This document shows, piece after piece, positions 44,186-48,638 of a stretch of 48,638 nucleotides of DNA. The DNA comes from Mnemiopsis leidyi. Its lineage: Eukaryota; Ctenophora; Tentaculata; Lobata; Bolinopsidae. Numbering within the stretch: the first letter of the stretch is position 1; every line of letters begins with the position of its first letter. The notes under the pieces were generated by a model, which did no database searches, was not told the origin of the DNA, and saw only the letters and a list, made by a program, of their open reading frames with translations. The stretch covers positions 10,259 to 58,896 of the forward strand of contig JH155387.1 of NCBI GenBank assembly GCA_000226015.1, read 5' to 3'. The translations under genes were made by a program, and so were the position numbers.

Positions 44186-46831
44186 TTAATCGTCTGTAAC
44201 GTTTATTGATTCTGTGCTAACGGACACAGCCAGAGTTGCTTCTTCCCCCCGGCCCTGCTGAAGATCAATCAGTCCAGCTTCTTCCTTTTCCCTCCTTTCC
44301 TCATCTTCTCTTGTCGACTCGACCGTCAAGGTGCTGGTAGGGATACTGACAGTTTTAGAGACCGTTACTGTTGAAACGGCCGGTCTGCTTATAACTCTTC
44401 TTCTGATAGGAGTGTGAAGGGAGGAGGTGGGTGGAGTATAGAGGGAGGAGGTGGAAGGAGTATAGAGAGAGGATGTGGGAGGAGTATAGACCAGTTCGCC
44501 GTGGTCTCCCCCGCGCGGCTCTGTACTGTTTACCGGTGTCAAGTCTAAGTCTGTCCGGTTAAGGTAGCTTATCGGACTGTGTAAGTTTGTGGGGGTCTGA
44601 TCCAAACTGGCTGCGTAATGAGACATGTACCACTGTGATTGGTCAATGCTCCGCACGGGGGTCCGTGATTGGTCGATGTTCGGCACCACGCTGGACGCTG
44701 ATTGGTCGATGTTTCGTACAGGTGTGTGCCGAGTAGAAGTGACGTCACACTCCCCACTTCTTTGAGGGGTAGTGGGGACGGAGAAGGACGAATAAGGCTT
44801 CGCCAGGGATGATCTAGATATGGTAACGTTAGGTACATGGGACGGTTCTTGCTGTGTCCCAACTGACATGGTACTTGTTCCTGATACGGTGCTATCATTA
44901 AGGTCGGTCAGGCCGTGTTTGCCTGTTCTGCCTGCTTCCACCGAACTTCTGAAGTCACCTGAGATTGAAATTACGTGATAATTGGATCAGGGAGCAATTA
45001 GCAATACATACGTTCTTTACCTAAGTATTCTGGAATAGCTTTAAAATTGATGGGTATCGGGCGGCCTTTATTTCAGACTTAAGATAAGGTTAATTCTATC
45101 TTCACCTAGCTAGTCATTAGTATCACCTTATCGCCTGGTTAAATTGACTCGTGTCATAAATAAATCTGAGTTAATTGAGCAGGCCATCATGTTTAATTGT
45201 ATCAGTATAGGGTCTATGAACAACATATGAGGTCATACAATTATGTTTGGGTCAGGTTGAACCGTAAACCTGACTAACGACAAAAAGCAAAAATGTGCCA
45301 CTAGTTCAGGCGGCAGAATAAACGACATTAGCCATGCTCCAGCATGAGGACTCACCCGGGATTGATCGCTTCATTTTGGAGCACATGACGATTTCTTCTT
45401 TCTCAGTGGAGCTGGTAACAGTCGAACTTACAATGTGGCTCATGAGCCTCTCTTTCATTTCTCGGCGGTCCCTGGAAATAGTCCTACTGTCATCTATTTG
45501 CAAGTCTTATTCTTTGTTGGCCTTGTTACTGCGGCCGCTAGCACATTGACAAACATAGGCCTCAGATCTGTTAATGGACTATTAACCTAGACCTCTAGAA
45601 ACTACAAACTACAAAGGAACTGGCCGGATTACAATGGTTAGTGTTTGTATAGGCCAAAAGGCTTGCTATAACAGGTCTATAGAATACCGGAATAGCTCCG
45701 AATAGTACTATTTTCATACAAGCCAAGTATTAAGTAACCAAACCACTGGCTCAATCTTTGCAGTTAAGAGAGAAAATGGAGAATTCTTACTTGATTGAGC
45801 TTGTAGTATCTGGCTCCTTATAAGCTTGAGGAATCGAGGGAAACAGGAGGTTGTTGGTCTTAAAGTCTGAGTCGTTGAACATAGTACTGTCCAGTCTCTG
45901 TCTGAGCGAACCTCGGGATTGAGGCATGTCCCCGTCTATTTTAAAGAGAATCCTGTCCTGGACTTGTAGTCTACTCACTCTGGGAAATTAGTTTCGTAGT
46001 GTAACTTTGAATATAGCAAATGTAGATTTAGTCTATTATTCTGGGGCGTCTGAAGGAGTGAAGCTGTTAAATTTTAGGTTATTTAGATTATCTATTGCAG
46101 TTTGCACCAAACAAACTAAAACTCAAAAAACGAAATTTTCAGAAACCTACCTGTCATGAAGTTTAGTTGGAGTACAAACAGCCCAACCCTTGTCTGGAAT
46201 CAAAAACGGAAGTCGGGATGGCACTTCTTTGACCAGCTGAAAATGTGAAACGGATGTTTACTTTGAGTGAAATCGACTCCAACATCGATAGTTTCGATTT
46301 TTACCGAAAAAAAGCCCTTCATTAAGGGCAAATACCAATAGAAAAGAGATAAAGTTTTATTGCCTTACCTGAATAAAACCCGTTTTAAGAAGAAACTGAA
46401 CTCTGTAAGTGTCAGATTTGATCTTGTCCATACCAACAACCGTCCCTTCTTCAAACTTTTCGCTTTTCTCGTTTTCGCCTTTTGAAGTTATCGCTTCTTT
46501 CTGTTAAAAACTCAATTTTAGTTAAATTTGTTATCAATTTTGAATGCTATAAGTATAGCGCTGAATGTAACTACATTAGTTTGAAGGACCGATTATATTA
46601 AATTTTTACTCAGAAAAATTGTAAATGCAGATTTGGTTGTTTAAAGTTTATTTGTAAAGAATGCTCCATATTTCTGTAGCCATCTTTCACAATGTTTACA
46701 ATTCTTGTGAAGCATAAGATCACGGCTTGACTTGAGCTTACCGAAAAGCAGTTAGAATGATCAATGTCAAAAAACTTTTTCACTCCCCCATCAGTATTGC
46801 GAATCAAACACTTGTCGAGCACATCAAGCAT
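44186..46831 (-). CDS. Uncharacterised 461-aa protein, six exons, Ser/Thr/Pro-rich C-terminus
   Basis: Exons in transcript order: 46742-46831 (ATG at 46831), 46369-46500, 46151-46236, 45791-45979, 45356-45471, 44186-44958. All have GT-AG borders, all phases agree, and the sum is 1,386 nt. I do not recognise the protein. The first 150 residues look globular: MLDVLDKCLIRNTDGGVKKF, then EEGTVVGMDKIKSDTYRVQF and RLPFLIPDKGWAVCTPTKL. The middle part has basic and Ser-rich stretches (KDRREMKERLMSHIV). The last exon encodes about 257 residues of low complexity, with three NIDQS/SIDQS motifs near 287-312, three TPPTSSLY-like repeats near 362-387, a Glu-rich charged helix (REDEERREKEE) near 420-432 and an acidic end. 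No signal peptide or membrane segment. The GTVVG...YRVQF block could be a small beta-barrel (SH3/Tudor-like) and is only a guess. The start is taken at the first ATG of exon 1. Confidence 0.78.
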
Positions 46832-48638
46832 GATAGCAAATCAAAATCTAACAAGACGATCTTTCCGTTATCAGCAAATGAAAGCAAAATTATCAAACAA
46901 AATGTACCACGATAGAAATGGTCTTATCGACACAACCGTACTACTGCAATATGTGACCACTCAATATCTAACTTAATGTTGATAGTCTAATTTTCTGATC
47001 ATGATGCTATAACAACCAGCTTATTGGCTCCCAATCCTACTCAAATAACAAGGTGTCCAATCAATCAAAGCGTTCTTCTTATTAATTGGGTTCTGTTTCA
47101 TCTTTTTGCGAGCAATAAGTTTTCAGATTTGACTGATTGGATTGTCTCATCCTTTAACAATGACACGATTATGATCAGTCAGTCTCTAGTCTCCTAGCAG
47201 CGTTACTAACAAGATAATGACAGGGAGCCTGTTTATCTGTTAATTAATCAGCACGGTCATTGCAATGCAATCGGTAGGAGGCCGCAGACAATAAGTTTAG
47301 TGTTTAACTTTGCTGCGTCAACATACTATCACTTTATGCCTTATCATTGCACTGTTGATCATCAATGCCTTATGAGCATTAAAAAACTGAACTTATATCT
47401 GATAAGTTTGACCTCAGCGACGGCACCGAATACCTCCGGTTTTCGCAGTTCGAACTTAGTACCGCAGGGGCCTTGGGCTACAAGAAAGACTCTTGACCTG
47501 GTCTTATTTTGCAGCAGACACTTCTCAGTTAACCTCCCCGTAATTCTTGTTTCACATTGTGAATCCGAAGGCCGCCGCTTTGTCTGTGCGGCGTCAGTGC
47601 TAAGCAACGATATCTGAAGTCATTGTTTATTCGGCTGCATGAATCGAAACCCTCAAAAGGGCCAAGGGCGCTTTTCTGGCTATTTGCATTTTGCAATGAA
47701 GCATAGAATGGCCGATCCGACCCCTGGACCTAGCTTGCATACGAAAATTACCAATATAATACTGTTGACGAGGTTATATCCGTCTACCGTTCTAACGAAA
47801 CGTTCAGCTGCGTGAGTCGGGTATCACCGCGACAACAATACTGAGGCCAGTTCTATGGCACACGCACCCTCCCGAAATTTTATTCGCATCAAATGAGAGT
47901 CGGCCGGTCGGGAAAATGGCATGGCCATGAGGCTGACTTTGAGTCTGAGTTCTTGCTTGTCACGGTGATCATACTCGAATCTTGCAGCGGTAGAACGGTA
48001 GACGGATATATATATTGTGGATGAGACAAGTAGATATACAAGTACAACATTTGACATTGGGTTACGGAAGCGAGTTATGCGCCTCGGCTAAAGCTGTGAA
48101 TGTCCTTGCTGTACGGCATGTTAAACAAGGAACTGAAGCAGCTGGGTTCCATTCAGGCTCAATTCTTTACACTCATGTCAATATGTTCGTACAATACATC
48201 CTCTTGATCCAATACACTCACACTTGCACGTCACCAGTCACAGTGCGACGTGCGTAAGTGCACAGCGATCTTGTCGCGGTGATAGTGATACCTTGCAGGT
48301 TGATAGCCTACTTTCGTGGCCACCACGCACCCTCACGCATTTCTGGCCTAGACGCGCATAGAATCGCCAGTTAACGTTACCGGGCGCTGCGTGGCTTGTT
48401 GTAGGCTTACAACCTACCGTCATCGCTTCGCGCGCGTCACACCTGCTCCTCGACGCGTCACACCTGCTCCTCGACGCGTCTAAGATTCAAAGAATCGTGG
48501 ACGCGCATCGCCCGTTAACGTGGCTTGTCGCGGTGATACCCGACTCACACGTGGCACTCTCTCTCTACGTTTCCCTCTCTACGTAGTCTGACTTTGTCCG
48601 ACCCGCATTCGTTGTACAGCAGCGCGCACCCTCCCGTC
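46832..48638. other. Right end: no gene supported; repeats with shared motifs
   Basis: No exon with convincing borders. From about 47.8 kb the sequence becomes richer in GC and CpG and holds recurring pieces: TTGTCGCGGTGATA at about 48271 and 48526 with an inverted copy at about 47821, CGCACCCTC at about 47866, 48327 and 48627, and a 21-bp tandem duplication at 48434-48475 (TCACACCTGCTCCTCGACGC). This looks like part of a dispersed repeat or transposon remnant. Confidence 0.5.
48434..48480. repeat. 21-bp tandem repeat at the right end
   Basis: Two full copies and the start of a third of a unit containing GTCACACCTGCTCCTCGAC. It is flanked by CGCG-rich sequence and belongs to the repeat-bearing right end. 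Confidence 0.9.

Noticed and set aside
1-48638. tRNA, rRNA or retrotransposon genes
   Set aside because: No cloverleaf-like GGTTCGA box pairs, rRNA-like blocks, reverse transcriptase or transposase motifs were found on either strand by eye.

Overview
This window looks like nuclear DNA from an invertebrate animal. Genes are split by many short GT-AG introns, base composition is moderate, there are many tandem repeats, and there is no sign of operons, CRISPR or plasmid genes. I cannot place it below Metazoa from sequence alone. Two conserved animal genes can be read exon by exon with every intron phase consistent. NPHP4 (nephrocystin-4, a ciliary transition-zone protein) lies on the + strand and runs in from the left edge to a stop at 10147; its last 12 exons are present (857 codons plus stop). 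A GREB1/GREB1L homologue lies on the - strand, with its stop at 10986 and 36 exons up to 30625 that sum to 4,938 nt, i.e. 1,645 aa plus stop. The two genes meet tail to tail with about 840 bp between their stop codons.

Layout: 1-10147 NPHP4, with an intronless antisense gene for a type I membrane protein (4382 to 3183) nested in one intron. 10148-10985 holds both 3' ends. 10986-30625 is GREB1. 30626-44049 is a gene-poor stretch with candidate 5' exons of GREB1 near 33.2 and 38.4 kb, an assembly gap inside a (CT)n tract (34967-35713) and several small tandem repeats. 44186-46831 is a six-exon - strand gene for an unrecognised 461-aa protein with a Ser/Thr/Pro-rich C-terminus. 46832-48638 has no gene I can support and ends in GC-richer repeats.

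The most unusual signal is in GREB1. Minisatellites sit directly on exon edges, and two of them are tandem copies of the exon/intron boundary itself. Beside exon 24 (18686-19413) a 40-bp unit made of the last 26 exon bases plus the first 14 intron bases is repeated, giving 19 splice donors in a row. Beside exon 3 (about 29737-29897) a 37-38-bp donor-containing unit is repeated about five times and the reading frame stays open through it. One NPHP4 acceptor has likewise been duplicated (8209-8299). Other points are five exact copies of the E-box palindrome GTCACGTGAC, three perfect CRE palindromes at exact 21-bp spacing, a GC-AG intron, and seven consecutive in-frame stop codons ending NPHP4.

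The identifications rest on remembered family sequence and on splice logic, not on a database search. Exon edges were set from splice consensus and phase, so individual boundaries could be off where noted.
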